DNA of 64,000 nucleotides from Acrocarpospora macrocephala (GTDB taxonomy: Bacteria > Actinomycetota > Actinomycetes > Streptosporangiales > Streptosporangiaceae): the NCBI RefSeq assembly GCF_009687865.1, contig NZ_BLAE01000013.1, forward strand, positions 62,001 to 126,000, in the 5' to 3' direction. A program made the position numbers and the translations under genes. Numbering within the stretch: the stretch's first letter is position 1; every line of letters begins with the position of its first letter. This document shows, one piece after another, positions 51,145 to 62,100 of the stretch. The notes below the pieces were generated by a model. That model was not told where the DNA came from, made no database searches, and worked only from the letters and a program-made list of their open reading frames with translations.

Positions 51145-51558
51145 TCACAGGGCATCGTCGATCCAGCCGGCCAGGACGTAGGCGGGGGAGGCTCCGGTCT
51201 GTTCCGCGATTATTTTGCCGTCTCGCATCACCATCAGCATGGGGATGCTCTCGACCGCGAAACGTTCGGCTGTTTTGACCGCCTCGTCCACGTTGACCTT
51301 GACTAGCTTGAGCTTCCCGGCTCGTTCCTGGGCCAGCTGTTCCAGCGCGGGGCCGACCATGTGGCAAGGGCCGCACCAGGGTGCCCAGAAGTCGACGACG
51401 ACGGGGATCTGCGCGTCCTCCACGACCTCGGCGAAGGTGTCGTCGCCGGCCTCGGCCAGCCAGGGCAGGGGCTGGTGGCATTCGCCGCAGTGGGGTGTGC
51501 CGTTCGCGACGGCGGGCACCCGGTTCTTCTTCCCGCAGTGGGCGCACTGCACGACCAT
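51145..51558 (-). CDS. Thioredoxin with N-terminal zinc ribbon (Trx2 type)
   Basis: 137 residues. An N-terminal zinc-binding ribbon (Cys5-x2-Cys8 and Cys24-x2-Cys27) precedes a thioredoxin fold with active site W61-CGPC-65 and cis-Pro in VESIPMLMVM. It overlaps nothing but starts 1 nt before the clpB stop (TGACATG), and is the last gene of the chaperone operon. The zinc ribbon is known from Trx2, linked to oxidative stress and with chaperone-like activity, which fits its position beside ClpB and DnaK. Confidence 0.92.
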   Translation of the reverse strand: MVVQCAHCGKKNRVPAVANGTPHCGECHQPLPWLAEAGDDTFAEVVEDAQIPVVVDFWAPWCGPCHMVGPALEQLAQERAGKLKLVKVNVDEAVKTAERFAVESIPMLMVMRDGKIIAEQTGASPAYVLAGWIDDAL

Positions 51559-51559
51559 G

Positions 51560-54127
51560 TCAACCTCCGAACTCGACGACGAGCTCGCCTTCGCTCGCGT
51601 CGACGCGGATGATCGTCCCGGGCGGCACGTCCCCGGCGAGGAGCGCCCGGCCGATCCTGGTCTCGACCTCGCGGGCGATGAACCGGCGCAGCGGGCGTGC
51701 CCCGTACACGGGGTCGAACCCCTGCCGGGCGATGTCGCGGCGGGCCGCTTCGGTGACCTCCAGGGTCAGGTCGCGGTCGGCGAGGCGCACCCGGACGTCG
51801 TCGAACATCAGGTCCACGATCTGCTCGATCTCGGCTTCCGTCAGCGGCTTGAACAGCACGATGTCGTCGACCCGGTTGAGGAACTCGGGCCGGAAGTGGG
51901 AGCGCAGTTCGGCCATCACTCGGTCGCGCCCTTCCGGCTTGAGCTCGCCGCCGGGCGTGACCCCGTCCAGCAGATACTGCGACCCGATGTTGGACGTCAT
52001 GATGATCACCGTGTTGCGGAAGTCGACCGTACGCCCCTGCGCGTCGGTCAGCCGCCCGTCGTCCAGGACCTGCAGGAGCGTGTTGAACACATCCGCGTGC
52101 GCCTTCTCGACTTCGTCGAAAAGCACCACACTGTACGGCCTGCGCCGCACCGCCTCGGTGAGCTGACCGCCCTCCTCATACCCGATATATCCGGGCGGCG
52201 CCCCAACCAGCCGACTGACCGTATGCCGCTCCTGATATTCGCTCATATCGATCCTGACCATGTTCTCCTCGGTGTCGAAGAGCGCCGCGGCCAGCGCCTT
52301 GGCCAGTTCGGTCTTGCCCACCCCGGTCGGCCCGAGGAAGATGAACGACCCGATCGGCCGCCGCGGGTCCTTGATTCCGGACCTGGCTCTGATCACCGCG
52401 TCGGCGACCAGCCGTACCGCCTCGTCCTGGCCGATCACCCGCTCGTGCAGGATCTCGTCCAGGCGCAGCAGCTTCTCCCGCTCGCCCTCCCGCAACCGGC
52501 TGACCGGGATTCCGGTCCACCGGGACACGATCGACGAGATCTCGTCCTCGGTCACCACCTCGCGCAGCAGGCGATGCCCGGCCTGCTTGGCGGCCAGCCG
52601 CTCCTCCTCCGCCGCCAGCCGCCGCTGGAGCTCCGGCAGCCTGCCGTGGCGGAGTTCGGCCGCGCCGGTGAGGTCGTAGTCTCGTTCGGCCTGCTCGGCC
52701 TGGCGGCGTACGTTCTCCATCTCCTGGCGCAGCTCCTGCACCTTGCGCAGCGTCTGCCGCTCGGCCTCCCACTGGGCGCGCATGGCGTCGGCCTCGGCCT
52801 TCAGATCAGCCAGCTCCCTGCGCAATTCGGCCAGCGACGCGTCGTCCTTCTCCTTGGCCAGCGCCGCCTCCTCGATCTCCAGCCGCATCACCCGGCGGGT
52901 GAGCTCGTCCAGCTCGGCGGGCATGGAGTCGATCTCCGTACGGATCATCGCGCACGCCTCGTCGACCAGGTCGATGGCCTTGTCCGGCAGGAACCGGTCG
53001 GAGATGTAGCGGTGGCTGAGCACTACGGCGGACACCAGCGCGCTGTCCTGGATCTTCACGCCGTGGAAGACCTCCAGGCGTTCGCGCAGGCCGCGCAGGA
53101 TCGACACGGCGTCCTCGACCGACGGCTCGTCCACCATGACGGGCTGGAAGCGGCGTTCCAGCGCGGCGTCCTTCTCCACGTGCTTGCGGTATTCCACGAT
53201 CGTGGTCGCGCCGATCATGTGCAGCTCGCCCCTGGCCAGCATCGGCTTGAGCATGTTGCCCGCGTCCATGGCGCCTTCGGCCGCGCCCGCGCCGACCACC
53301 GTGTGCATCTCGTCGACGAACAGCAGAATCCGCCCTTCGGCCGCCTTGACCTCGTTAAGGACGGCCTTGAGGCGTTCCTCGAACTCGCCGCGATACTTGG
53401 CGCCCGCGACCAGGGAACCCATGTCGAGATTGAAGACGGTCTTGTCCCGGAGGCTCTCCGGCACGTCGCCACGGTTGATCCGCTGGGCCAGTCCCTCCAC
53501 GATGGCCGTCTTGCCGACCCCGGGGTCGCCGATCAGGACGGGGTTGTTCTTGGTCTTGCGGGACAGGATCTGGATGACGCGCCGGATCTCGGCGTCCCGG
53601 CCGATGACCGGGTCGAGGCGGCCGGCTTCGGCGTCGGCGACCAGGTCGCGGCCGTACTTCTGGAGGGCCTCGTAGGCCACTTCCGGCATCGCCGAGGTGA
53701 CCCGCTGGTTGCCCCGGATCGAGGTGAGGGCCTTGAGGAAGTCGTCCCGGGTGAGCCCCAGCTGGGGCAGCTCGTCCAGCAGGGCGATCAGCAGGTGCTC
53801 CACCGAGACGTACTCGTCCTTGAGCCGTTTGGCCTCCTGTTCCGCGGTGTCGAACAGGCGGGACAGGCGCTGGGTGACGAACACCTGGCCGGGCGCGGCG
53901 CCGGGCCCGCTGACCCGGGGCCTGCGGGCCAGCTCGGCCTCCAGGCCGGTCCTCAGGCGGGGTACGTCCGCGCCCGCCTGGGCGAGCAGCCGGGAACCCA
54001 GCTCCTGGTCCAGCAGGGCCAGCAGCAGATGCTCGGCGTCGATCTCGGTGTGCCCGGAGCGCAGGGCTTTGGTCTGGGCGTCGTGCAGGGCCTCCTGGGA
54101 TTTCTGGGTGAGCCGGTCAGCGTCCAC
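51560..54127 (-). CDS. clpB: Disaggregase ClpB
   Basis: 855 residues, a full ClpB. Two AAA+ domains: Walker A GDPGVGKT near residue 200 and GPTGVGKT near 605, with Walker [11 protein letters not shown] and [10 protein letters not shown], the coiled-coil middle domain between about 410 and 530 ([20 protein letters not shown] and [18 protein letters not shown]), and N-terminal Clp repeats. It rescues aggregated proteins with the DnaK system encoded immediately upstream. The GTG at 54127 has GGAGGAGG about 8 nt upstream and overlaps cbpM by 11 nt, so it is translated with it. It is shorter than the usual second-copy 870-880 residues but complete. Confidence 0.95.
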   Translation of the reverse strand: MDADRLTQKSQEALHDAQTKALRSGHTEIDAEHLLLALLDQELGSRLLAQAGADVPRLRTGLEAELARRPRVSGPGAAPGQVFVTQRLSRLFDTAEQEAKRLKDEYVSVEHLLIALLDELPQLGLTRDDFLKALTSIRGNQRVTSAMPEVAYEALQKYGRDLVADAEAGRLDPVIGRDAEIRRVIQILSRKTKNNPVLIGDPGVGKTAIVEGLAQRINRGDVPESLRDKTVFNLDMGSLVAGAKYRGEFEERLKAVLNEVKAAEGRILLFVDEMHTVVGAGAAEGAMDAGNMLKPMLARGELHMIGATTIVEYRKHVEKDAALERRFQPVMVDEPSVEDAVSILRGLRERLEVFHGVKIQDSALVSAVVLSHRYISDRFLPDKAIDLVDEACAMIRTEIDSMPAELDELTRRVMRLEIEEAALAKEKDDASLAELRRELADLKAEADAMRAQWEAERQTLRKVQELRQEMENVRRQAEQAERDYDLTGAAELRHGRLPELQRRLAAEEERLAAKQAGHRLLREVVTEDEISSIVSRWTGIPVSRLREGEREKLLRLDEILHERVIGQDEAVRLVADAVIRARSGIKDPRRPIGSFIFLGPTGVGKTELAKALAAALFDTEENMVRIDMSEYQERHTVSRLVGAPPGYIGYEEGGQLTEAVRRRPYSVVLFDEVEKAHADVFNTLLQVLDDGRLTDAQGRTVDFRNTVIIMTSNIGSQYLLDGVTPGGELKPEGRDRVMAELRSHFRPEFLNRVDDIVLFKPLTEAEIEQIVDLMFDDVRVRLADRDLTLEVTEAARRDIARQGFDPVYGARPLRRFIAREVETRIGRALLAGDVPPGTIIRVDASEGELVVEFGG

Positions 54128-54398
54128 GAGTAGCCTCCTCCAGTTCGGCGATCCGATCGAGCAGGTCCATGACCAGGGCGACGCCCGCGTAGTTGAGCGC
54201 GAAGCCCGCGCGCAGGCGCTGGATGCGGCCCACCCTCGCGACCTGGTCGGCGGGCAGCCAGACGGTGCCCGTCACATCGATCCAGGCGTCGAGCAGGTCC
54301 AGGGCGACCAGCCGCCGTACGACATCCGGATGCAGGCACACCACGCGGGCGAACGTGTCGAGGTCCAGCCGCCGGGGCCGGGCCAGAGCCAGCGTCAT
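54117..54398 (-). CDS. Chaperone modulator CbpM (MerR-like)
   Basis: 93 residues in the chaperone operon. Short MerR-like helix-turn-helix protein ([20 protein letters not shown], then the [20 protein letters not shown] helix) of the CbpM/HscM type, which binds the J domain of CbpA-like co-chaperones and modulates them. It follows dnaJ with an ATGA overlap and overlaps clpB. No DNA-binding role is needed in this family. Small size, no Cys pattern. Confidence 0.85.
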   Translation of the reverse strand: MTLALARPRRLDLDTFARVVCLHPDVVRRLVALDLLDAWIDVTGTVWLPADQVARVGRIQRLRAGFALNYAGVALVMDLLDRIAELEEATRGR

Positions 54399-55186
54399 CG
54401 TCGCCTCCTGGGGTCGAAGTCGGAGGTGGCCGCGAGGCGTTCGAACAGCCGGCGCTCCTCGGCGGACAGGGTGGGCGGGACCATGATCCGCGCCTCGGCG
54501 TACAGGTCGCCGCCGGACAAGCCGCGGCCGCGCAGGCGTAGCTTCCGGCCGGATGACGTGCCCGGAGGCACTTGCACTTTCGCCTCGCCGCCGGGGGTGT
54601 CGAGGGCCACGCTCGCGCCGAGCGCCGCCTCCCAGGGCGTGAGCGGGAGCCGTACATAAAGGTCGCGGCCCTTCACCTGGTAGCGCGGATGCGGGGTGAT
54701 CCGGACCACCAGGAACAGGTCGCCGGGCCGCGCACCGCCGCCGGCCCGGCCGCCCTGGCCGGCCAGCCTGATCCGCCGTCCGTCGGACACGCCCGGCGGA
54801 ATGGTCACGTCCACCGACTTCCCGTCGATCTTCAAGGTACGGCGACCGCCGCGATACGCCTCCTCAACCGTCAAGGGAAGCTCGACCTCCTGGTCGGCAC
54901 CCGGCATCGGACCCCATCGGCGGCCGAAAACACCGCCGAACAGGTCGCCGAGATCGACGTCCGACGCCCATTCGGGTTGCCGGGCCGCCGGTGTGTCGTA
55001 CTCGCGGCGCCGCTCGGGATCCGACAGCACCTGGTAGGCCTCGGAGATGCGCTTGAACCGGTCCTCGGCCGCGGGATCCTTGTTGATGTCCGGGTGGTAG
55101 GTGCGGGCCAGCTTGCGGTAGGCGCGCTGGATCTCCTCCGGGGACGCGTCCCTGGACACCCCCAGGATCTCGTAGAAATCCATCAC
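54395..55186 (-). CDS. DnaJ-family co-chaperone without zinc-finger domain (CbpA type)
   Basis: 263 residues. J domain at residues 2-70 with the HPD motif in [12 protein letters not shown], then a Gly/Phe-rich stretch ([12 protein letters not shown]) and two C-terminal peptide-binding beta domains. The Cys-rich zinc-finger of DnaJ is absent, so this is a CbpA-like member. It stimulates DnaK ATPase and is itself modulated by CbpM encoded next. It overlaps grpE by 4 nt. The Met at residue 2 is the alternative start. Confidence 0.92.
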   Translation of the reverse strand: MMDFYEILGVSRDASPEEIQRAYRKLARTYHPDINKDPAAEDRFKRISEAYQVLSDPERRREYDTPAARQPEWASDVDLGDLFGGVFGRRWGPMPGADQEVELPLTVEEAYRGGRRTLKIDGKSVDVTIPPGVSDGRRIRLAGQGGRAGGGARPGDLFLVVRITPHPRYQVKGRDLYVRLPLTPWEAALGASVALDTPGGEAKVQVPPGTSSGRKLRLRGRGLSGGDLYAEARIMVPPTLSAEERRLFERLAATSDFDPRRRR

Positions 55187-55645
55187 TGGCCCTTCGTGGC
55201 CACCACCACCGCGGCCGGCCTGAGCCGTCGGTCTCGCTCGCCGTAACCTGGCCGGACAACCTCGGCGACCGTGCCTGGCCTGGTCGTGGTGGCGGGCACG
55301 GTCCCGACCGCGTCGTGACGCTCCGGGTCGAAGGGAGCGCCCTCGTCGTCCTGGCGCGGGTAGCCGAGGCGGTTCATCACCGCGAGAGCCTGCTCGTGTA
55401 CGGCCCGGAGCCCGTCGAGCACGGCCTCGGGATCAGAGTTGGCGTGTTTCAGGGCCAGTTCCAGGTTGTCGAGTACGGGCAGCCATTCGGCGGTAGCCAT
55501 GGCGCGCTCCCGCTCAAGCTCTTTGAGCATACGTTTGCGCAGGTTGTCCATATCGGCCGCCGCCCGAAGCAGCCGTTCCTCCAGCTCGGCGACCTTCGGG
55601 TCAGGCTCCACCTCGGCCGGATGATCGTCCCCAGGGCCTGGGGGC

Positions 55646-57511
<1,866 letters not shown>

Positions 57512-57576
57512 CACTGCCCCCTCATCCATGGATCACCTTCCAGCGTGTCCGGCGGCACAGCGGTCCCACATCCTTA

Positions 57577-57631
57577 ACCTGGGTAGCCACCCACCCGTCC
57601 ACCTGGGGGATACACCGCGCTGACCTGGGTA
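57577..57631. promoter_or_regulatory. Three ACCTGGG repeats in the dnaK/LAL-regulator divergent region
   Basis: ACCTGGGTA at 57577-57585 and 57623-57631, and ACCTGGGGGA at 57601-57610, are direct repeats 24 and 22 nt apart. They lie 66-120 nt upstream of dnaK and 29-84 nt upstream of the regulator gene. No HspR-type (HAIR) inverted repeat was found, so these repeats are the best candidates for regulator binding. Confidence 0.5.
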
Positions 57632-57659
57632 TTTGCCGGATTGGAGGGGAGATCGGACC

Positions 57660-59417
57660 ATGCGGGGACGCCAACGCGAATGGTCCGCCGTCGTCAAGCT
57701 GTTGGAGACCGGCGGAGCCACGCTGCTCCTGGAGGGCCAGGCGGGCATGGGCAAGACCCGGCTCCTCGCCGAAGCGGGAACCGCCGCCCGGGCACGCGGG
57801 TGGTCCGTGGCCGCGAGCGCCGTCGAAGAGCTCGGCCAGCTGATCCCGATGGCCCCGCTGTTCACGGCGATCGCCGAATCCCCCGACCTCACCGAGGGAC
57901 CGGCCCGGCTGCTCGAACAACTCCGGTCCGCCATGGCGGCCAGAACACCCCTGCTCGTCACCCTCGACGACCTGCAATGGGCCGACACGACGACCCTGAT
58001 GGCCTTGCGCACCCTCCACGGGCAGCTCTCCGAACTGCCCGTCACCTGGATCCTGGCCCGTACGGTGACCGAAGGCCACCGCGACATCGACTCCCTGTTC
58101 GACATCCTCGAACGACACGGCGCCCGCCGGATGACCCTCCCCCCGCTCCCGCCCACCGCCACCGCCGAACTGGCCGCCGACGTGCTGGCCGCGGACCCCG
58201 ACCCCGACCTGCTCGCCCTGGCGGCCACCACCAACGGCAACCCCGCCCTCCTCGTCGAGCTCCTGCGCGGCCTCCGCGACGAGAACCGCCTGGACATCAC
58301 CGCCGGCTCCGCCCACCTCCTGTCCGCAGGCGTCCCCGAGCGCCTCCAAGCCTCGGTACGGCAACTCCTCCACCTCCTGACCCCCGAGGCCAGACACCTG
58401 GTGGAGACGGCGGCCGTGCTCGGCAGGTCCTTCCAGCTCGACGAGGTGGCCGAACTCCTGGGCTCAGCCCCGGCTCACCTGCTTCCCCCACTGGAGGAGG
58501 CGATCACCGCGGGCGTGCTCGTCTCGAACACCGAAACCCTGGCCTTCCAGCACGAAGTGCTCTGGCGGGCCGTCGTCTCCGGCCTGCCTCCGGCTGTACG
58601 GCAGTCCCTGCGCCCATCGCACGACGACTCCGACGTCCTGGCCGCGCTCCGCCGGGGCGACCTGGCAGACGCGGCGGCTGCCTGCGCGACCCTGCCCCAT
58701 GACGCCACCGAGGCCCGGATCCGCTCCGAGTTCCTGACGGCCCAGGTCGTCGAGGCTCGCGACGGCGCCGGACCCGCGATGGCGCTGGTGCGGCACATCT
58801 ACGCGGAACCGGCCGCCAGTCGGCTGCTCGCCACCGAGCCGATCGCCGCCGCCTGGCTGGTCCGGCTGGCCCTCGCCGCCGGGCAGCGCTCACTCGCCGA
58901 ACGCATCGCCGAACTCGGCTCCACGGAATCACCCGCCACAGCACACGCCCGCGGGCTGCTCTCCTCCGATCCCACGGCATTGGCCCAGGCCGCGCGGAAC
59001 GCCACCGACCCCTGGTGCCGCGCGTCGGCGGCCGAGGACCTGGGCGTGCTCCTGTCCAGAACAGGCGAAAGATCGGACGCGCTCCGCAGCCTCGACGAGG
59101 CCCTCTCCGGTTACGGCGACTGCGGCGCGACTCGCGACGAGGCCCGAGTTCGTCGCCGGATGCGCCGCATGGGCGTACGCCACCGGCACTGGACCAACGG
59201 GGAACATCCGCCTTCCGGCTGGGACAGCCTCACGGCCACCGAACTCCGGGTGTCCCTCCTGGTCGCGCAAGGCTGGACGAATCGCCAGGTGGCCGAGCAG
59301 ATGTTCATCAGCGTGCACACGGTCGCCTTCCACCTCCGCCAGGTCTTCCGCAAACTGGAGATCGGCTCCCGGGTCGCCCTCGCCCGGCTCGCGGCCGAAC
59401 GCGAATCCGACGCCTAG
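57660..59417 (+). CDS. LAL-type LuxR transcriptional regulator with AAA ATPase domain
   Basis: 585 residues from the ATG at 57660, GGAGGGGAG 8 nt upstream. AAA/STAND ATPase at the N-terminus: Walker A LEGQAGMGKTRLL and Walker B LLVTLDDLQWAD, followed by a helical region; the C-terminal LuxR helix-turn-helix is LTATELRVSLLVAQGWTNRQ and FISVHTVAFHLRQVFRKLEI. At 585 residues it is shorter than most LAL proteins (about 900), with a reduced TPR-like middle. Being divergent from dnaK, it may activate the chaperone operon or itself through the ACCTGGG repeats. The 3' end abuts the LuxR remnant on the other strand. Confidence 0.9.
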   Translation: MRGRQREWSAVVKLLETGGATLLLEGQAGMGKTRLLAEAGTAARARGWSVAASAVEELGQLIPMAPLFTAIAESPDLTEGPARLLEQLRSAMAARTPLLVTLDDLQWADTTTLMALRTLHGQLSELPVTWILARTVTEGHRDIDSLFDILERHGARRMTLPPLPPTATAELAADVLAADPDPDLLALAATTNGNPALLVELLRGLRDENRLDITAGSAHLLSAGVPERLQASVRQLLHLLTPEARHLVETAAVLGRSFQLDEVAELLGSAPAHLLPPLEEAITAGVLVSNTETLAFQHEVLWRAVVSGLPPAVRQSLRPSHDDSDVLAALRRGDLADAAAACATLPHDATEARIRSEFLTAQVVEARDGAGPAMALVRHIYAEPAASRLLATEPIAAAWLVRLALAAGQRSLAERIAELGSTESPATAHARGLLSSDPTALAQAARNATDPWCRASAAEDLGVLLSRTGERSDALRSLDEALSGYGDCGATRDEARVRRRMRRMGVRHRHWTNGEHPPSGWDSLTATELRVSLLVAQGWTNRQVAEQMFISVHTVAFHLRQVFRKLEIGSRVALARLAAERESDA

Positions 59418-59583
59418 AGCCACCCCCGCTGTACGGCACGAGCCCCCGCCTGGAACCGGCTCCGCGCCCCCAACCGGGTCATAAGGGACGACATCGACCG
59501 CCGAACCGTACGCAACGAGAGCCCCAGCCGCCGCGCGGCCCCCTCATCGGTCTGCCCCTCCAGCAACATCCGCAGCAACTCGT
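59414..59583 (-). pseudogene. Truncated LuxR regulator, C-terminal remnant
   Basis: Only the last about 57 residues of a LuxR regulator survive (ELLRMLLEGQTDEGAARRLG, then SLRTVRRSMSSLMTRLGARS). It closely resembles the C-terminal part of the regulator at 38315 (SLRTYRRRVADLMTKLNADS). Homology ends abruptly at about 59583, where sequence of an MFS transporter on the opposite strand begins. The longer reading across the junction is an artefact. The remnant's last codons overlap the LAL gene end by 4 nt. Confidence 0.75.
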
Positions 59584-59724
59584 GTGGGCATCGCCACCTT
59601 CTACGAGGCGAGGGCCCCACTCGGAAACGCCTTCCACGACACCATCTGGCTCCTGGTGGCCCTGTCGCTGGCCGGCCTCGCCCTCACGCCCTTCCTTGGG
59701 CGCACGGTCGCGTCAACATCCTGA
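59584..59724 (+). pseudogene. Truncated MFS transporter, C-terminal remnant
   Basis: About 46 codons in one frame: IATFYEARAPLGNAFHDTIW, then LLVALSLAGLALTPFLGRTV, ending at the TGA at 59722-59724. One final membrane helix and a short tail match the end of EmrB/QacA-type exporters; everything before is missing. Together with the truncated LuxR gene the arrangement is what remains after deletion of the 5' halves of a divergent regulator-exporter pair. Confidence 0.6.
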
Positions 59725-59731
59725 CCCTAGT

Positions 59732-59758
59732 GGGCAGGCCCGGGTCCCAGGCCTGCCC
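59732..59758. terminator. Bidirectional hairpin terminator
   Basis: GGGCAGGCC (59732-59740) and GGCCTGCCC (59750-59758) form a perfect 9-bp stem with a 9-nt loop between the MFS remnant and the convergent secreted-protein gene. Confidence 0.75.
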
Positions 59759-59764
59759 CCTGGA

Positions 59765-60079
59765 TCAGCCCCGCGTCTCAACCCAAACGCTGATGGTCGT
59801 GTGCGCGCTGATGTTGGCGAAGGACGTACTACCGGCGGGCACCCAGGGCCCCTCGATCGGGATTAACCCAACCTCCGGCAGGAAGTGCCGCTGAAGAACC
59901 CTGATCCGGTGCTCGCCGGTCCCGGTGGCGCAGAAGCTGGAAGCCCACCTCTGCTGCGTGTTGAGCTGGTAGCTGCAGTCCGTGGGCGCGGCGAGCGCAC
60001 TCGACGCAGTACTCACGACCAGGGCGGCCGCCAGCACCGCGGTGGCAGAGGCGGCGACGATCTTTCTTCTCGTACCCAT
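59765..60079 (-). CDS. Small secreted protein
   Basis: 104 residues, ATG at 60079 after AGGAGTG. Signal peptide with a basic start (MGTRRK), a hydrophobic core (AASATAVLAAALVVSTASSA) and a cleavage site after ALA. The mature protein of about 73 residues has a single Cys pair (CSYQL...SSFCATG), probably a disulphide, and a beta-rich composition. I recognise no family. The upstream 258-nt gap (60080-60337) holds no gene. Confidence 0.75.
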   Translation of the reverse strand: MGTRRKIVAASATAVLAAALVVSTASSALAAPTDCSYQLNTQQRWASSFCATGTGEHRIRVLQRHFLPEVGLIPIEGPWVPAGSTSFANISAHTTISVWVETRG

Positions 60080-60337
60080 GCGTCACTCCTGAAGGATGGG
60101 GGGTGCAACACGCGAGTTCGTCGGCAGATCCCGCCAGCTCAACGAACAGGCAGGCTTTCCTTAGGAAAGTTTCTTAATAGAAACTACGACACCCTGCGGA
60201 CTCCGTCAATCTTCGGCACATGCGCGGCCAGACCAAGGCGTAACCGGCAATCAGTGCGGCGACACGGCCATCACGGCCGCGCGCGAGGGAGACATCGGGT
60301 CTGACCGAAGGCTGACCCAGGTGACGATCTCGAGTGA

Positions 60338-61387
60338 CTAAGCTCCGGGGTTCTTTGTTGCGAGGATGCCAAGGTTGGGCCACCAGAGGCGGGGGAAGGA
60401 GCGTTTCTCCCCAGTGAACTCCTGGCCCGGGTTGAGGTCAGTGGTCTTCTCGGGGCCGTCGCCTCGGAGGGAGCGGACACGTTTGTGCAGGCCGCCACGC
60501 GGGAGCACCTGGAAGGGCGTTAACAGGGCGTGGAGTTTTTCGTCGGCCAGCAGCACCACCTCCTGATCCAGAGTGACGGCCACGACGTCCACTCCCTCGT
60601 TGAGGCGGTAGTAGTAGAGGGCGCCCTCGGCGACGTCGAGAACGGTCCGGACGAGGATGCCGCTTTCGATTTTCTTGAGACCACGGTCGAGCTGGCTGTT
60701 GAGCACGATTATCTGCCGCCCGGCACGCTCATAGAGGTCTCGTCGCTGTTCCCGATCCGTGGTACGGAAATAGCTGTCCAGCGAAGAATGGTCCAGCACA
60801 TCCACGTGAAAGCCGCACACCCCATTCACGTAATAGGCTATATAGTGCACGTCGCGGATGTCTATCGCGTTTCTGCAGGCTTCGACCAGAGCCAATTCGG
60901 CGTTTCTTACGCCTTTGTAGTCACGCTGGAGGACCTCATCTCCGCTCGCGGAGGTCAAGATCTGGTCCCTGGACGGTAGTCGCGGTGGCGGGATGGCCGC
61001 GAGATAGACTCCACGAGAATCGAGCACCACGATGATGACCGCCATGGCCGCGACCACCGGGCCGGTGATGGCCAGCACCGCCGCGATAGCCCGCACCCGC
61101 TCAAGATCGGGTGCAACGGTCGCGGCCATCCCAGCTACGCCGATGACTCCGATGGTCAGCCCAGCCGCGATCTGAACGAATGCTATTGAAGTGATCAGCC
61201 TCCGCGAGAACAACGGGAGCCCGAACAGTAGCACCGAAATCAGCGAGAAGGCCACGAACAGGATGACCGCCCGTCCCCAGCTCAGACTCTCACCCGTTAT
61301 GTAGGTGACCACCAACTCGGAACCTAAGCTGAGGGTAATCGCTCCTATCAACGAGCGAATCGCCCAGATTAACTGATCTCTCTGCAT
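60338..61387 (-). CDS. Four-helix membrane protein with cytoplasmic C-terminal domain, unknown
   Basis: 349 residues from the ATG at 61387, GGAG 8-11 nt upstream. Four membrane helices lie in the first about 130 residues (LIWAIRSLIGAITLSLGSEL, AVILFVAFSLISVLLFGLPL, VQIAAGLTIGVIGVAGMAAT, VLAITGPVVAAMAVIIVVLD), followed by a hydrophilic domain of about 210 residues, with QRDYKGVRNAELALVEACRN and VHYIAYYVNGVCGFHVDVLD. A membrane-plus-cytoplasmic-domain layout is common in signal-coupled effectors, but no motif identifies it. The neighbours give no help: a secreted protein and a poorly coding stretch. Confidence 0.6.
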   Translation of the reverse strand: MQRDQLIWAIRSLIGAITLSLGSELVVTYITGESLSWGRAVILFVAFSLISVLLFGLPLFSRRLITSIAFVQIAAGLTIGVIGVAGMAATVAPDLERVRAIAAVLAITGPVVAAMAVIIVVLDSRGVYLAAIPPPRLPSRDQILTSASGDEVLQRDYKGVRNAELALVEACRNAIDIRDVHYIAYYVNGVCGFHVDVLDHSSLDSYFRTTDREQRRDLYERAGRQIIVLNSQLDRGLKKIESGILVRTVLDVAEGALYYYRLNEGVDVVAVTLDQEVVLLADEKLHALLTPFQVLPRGGLHKRVRSLRGDGPEKTTDLNPGQEFTGEKRSFPRLWWPNLGILATKNPGA

Positions 61388-61524
61388 GTGCTATCGGCTC
61401 CGGTGCTCTCGATAGAATTGCAGTGGCTGCATTTTCGTATTATGCTATCCCGCTCCCCCTGTCGTCAGGATCTCCCGGACCCGATATGGGATCGATATCC
61501 CGTCAACCAGGCACAACTCAACGT

Positions 61525-61734
61525 ATGTTGCGATCTCACCCAACTGCCTTCGCCAAGGAAACCGAGCTGGATGGCGAGGCGTTCTTCCAGCTCTTCGAGG
61601 TTGAGAACGTCGTTCAGGTCGAGGACGTGCGGGCTTACACCGGACGGGTCGCGACGCCAGCACTCGCCTGCGACGGCAGTTCTCGTCCGGCTGGGCCGCC
61701 AGGTGCTGGCCTCGTTGCCTCGACCATGCAGTAG
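61525..61734 (+). CDS. Small hypothetical protein, weak candidate
   Basis: 69 residues from the ATG at 61525, or longer from a GTG at 61423. Codons between about 61543 and 61665 mostly end in G or C as in real genes here, encoding FAKETELDGEAFFQLFEVEN and VVQVEDVRAYTGRVA, and a strong hairpin begins 15 nt after the stop. Against it are the lack of any ribosome-binding site and of recognisable family. The rest of 61388-62100 has no convincing coding on either strand. Confidence 0.3.
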   Translation: MLRSHPTAFAKETELDGEAFFQLFEVENVVQVEDVRAYTGRVATPALACDGSSRPAGPPGAGLVASTMQ

Positions 61735-61748
61735 CCGCTCGTGTACGC

Positions 61749-61778
61749 CGACGCCGCGGTCCTTCCGCCGCGGCGTCG
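61749..61778 (+). terminator. 11-bp hairpin in the poorly coding stretch
   Basis: CGACGCCGCGG (61749-61759) pairs perfectly with CCGCGGCGTCG (61768-61778) across an 8-nt loop. It is placed 15 nt after the stop of the small candidate frame and may be its terminator. Confidence 0.6.
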
Positions 61779-62100
61779 CAACCGGCGCAGGCGTGGCCCG
61801 ATGCACCGCTGCGCGTCGACCGCAAGGCCCAGTCATTGTTTCCATCAATTATTCGCATCGAAACGGATTGTTTGCCCCGGGAGGTTATTGCGCTTTAGTT
61901 TTGCGTGACCAATGGTCCGATGTCGAACGCCGCGAGTCAGTCCCTCGAACGGCGGCGTTGCGCGACCGCGGCACCGCTTCGTCCAGAGGAGAAGTAATGC
62001 ACGCACCATTCCGACCGCCGATTGGTGCTGACACATGACGGGCGTCGTGCGACCCAGCGACGAAAGTCGCCAACCAAGTCGACACAGCGGCGAGAGCACT

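Noticed and set aside
51215-54133. A 972-codon plus-strand frame opposite clpB
   Set aside because: It is Asp/His/Gln/Val-rich antisense sequence opposite the complete ClpB coding region.
57512-57660. HspR-type HAIR or CIRCE heat-shock operator
   Set aside because: No CTTGAGT-N7-ACTCAAG or TTAGCACTC-type inverted repeat was found in the gap.
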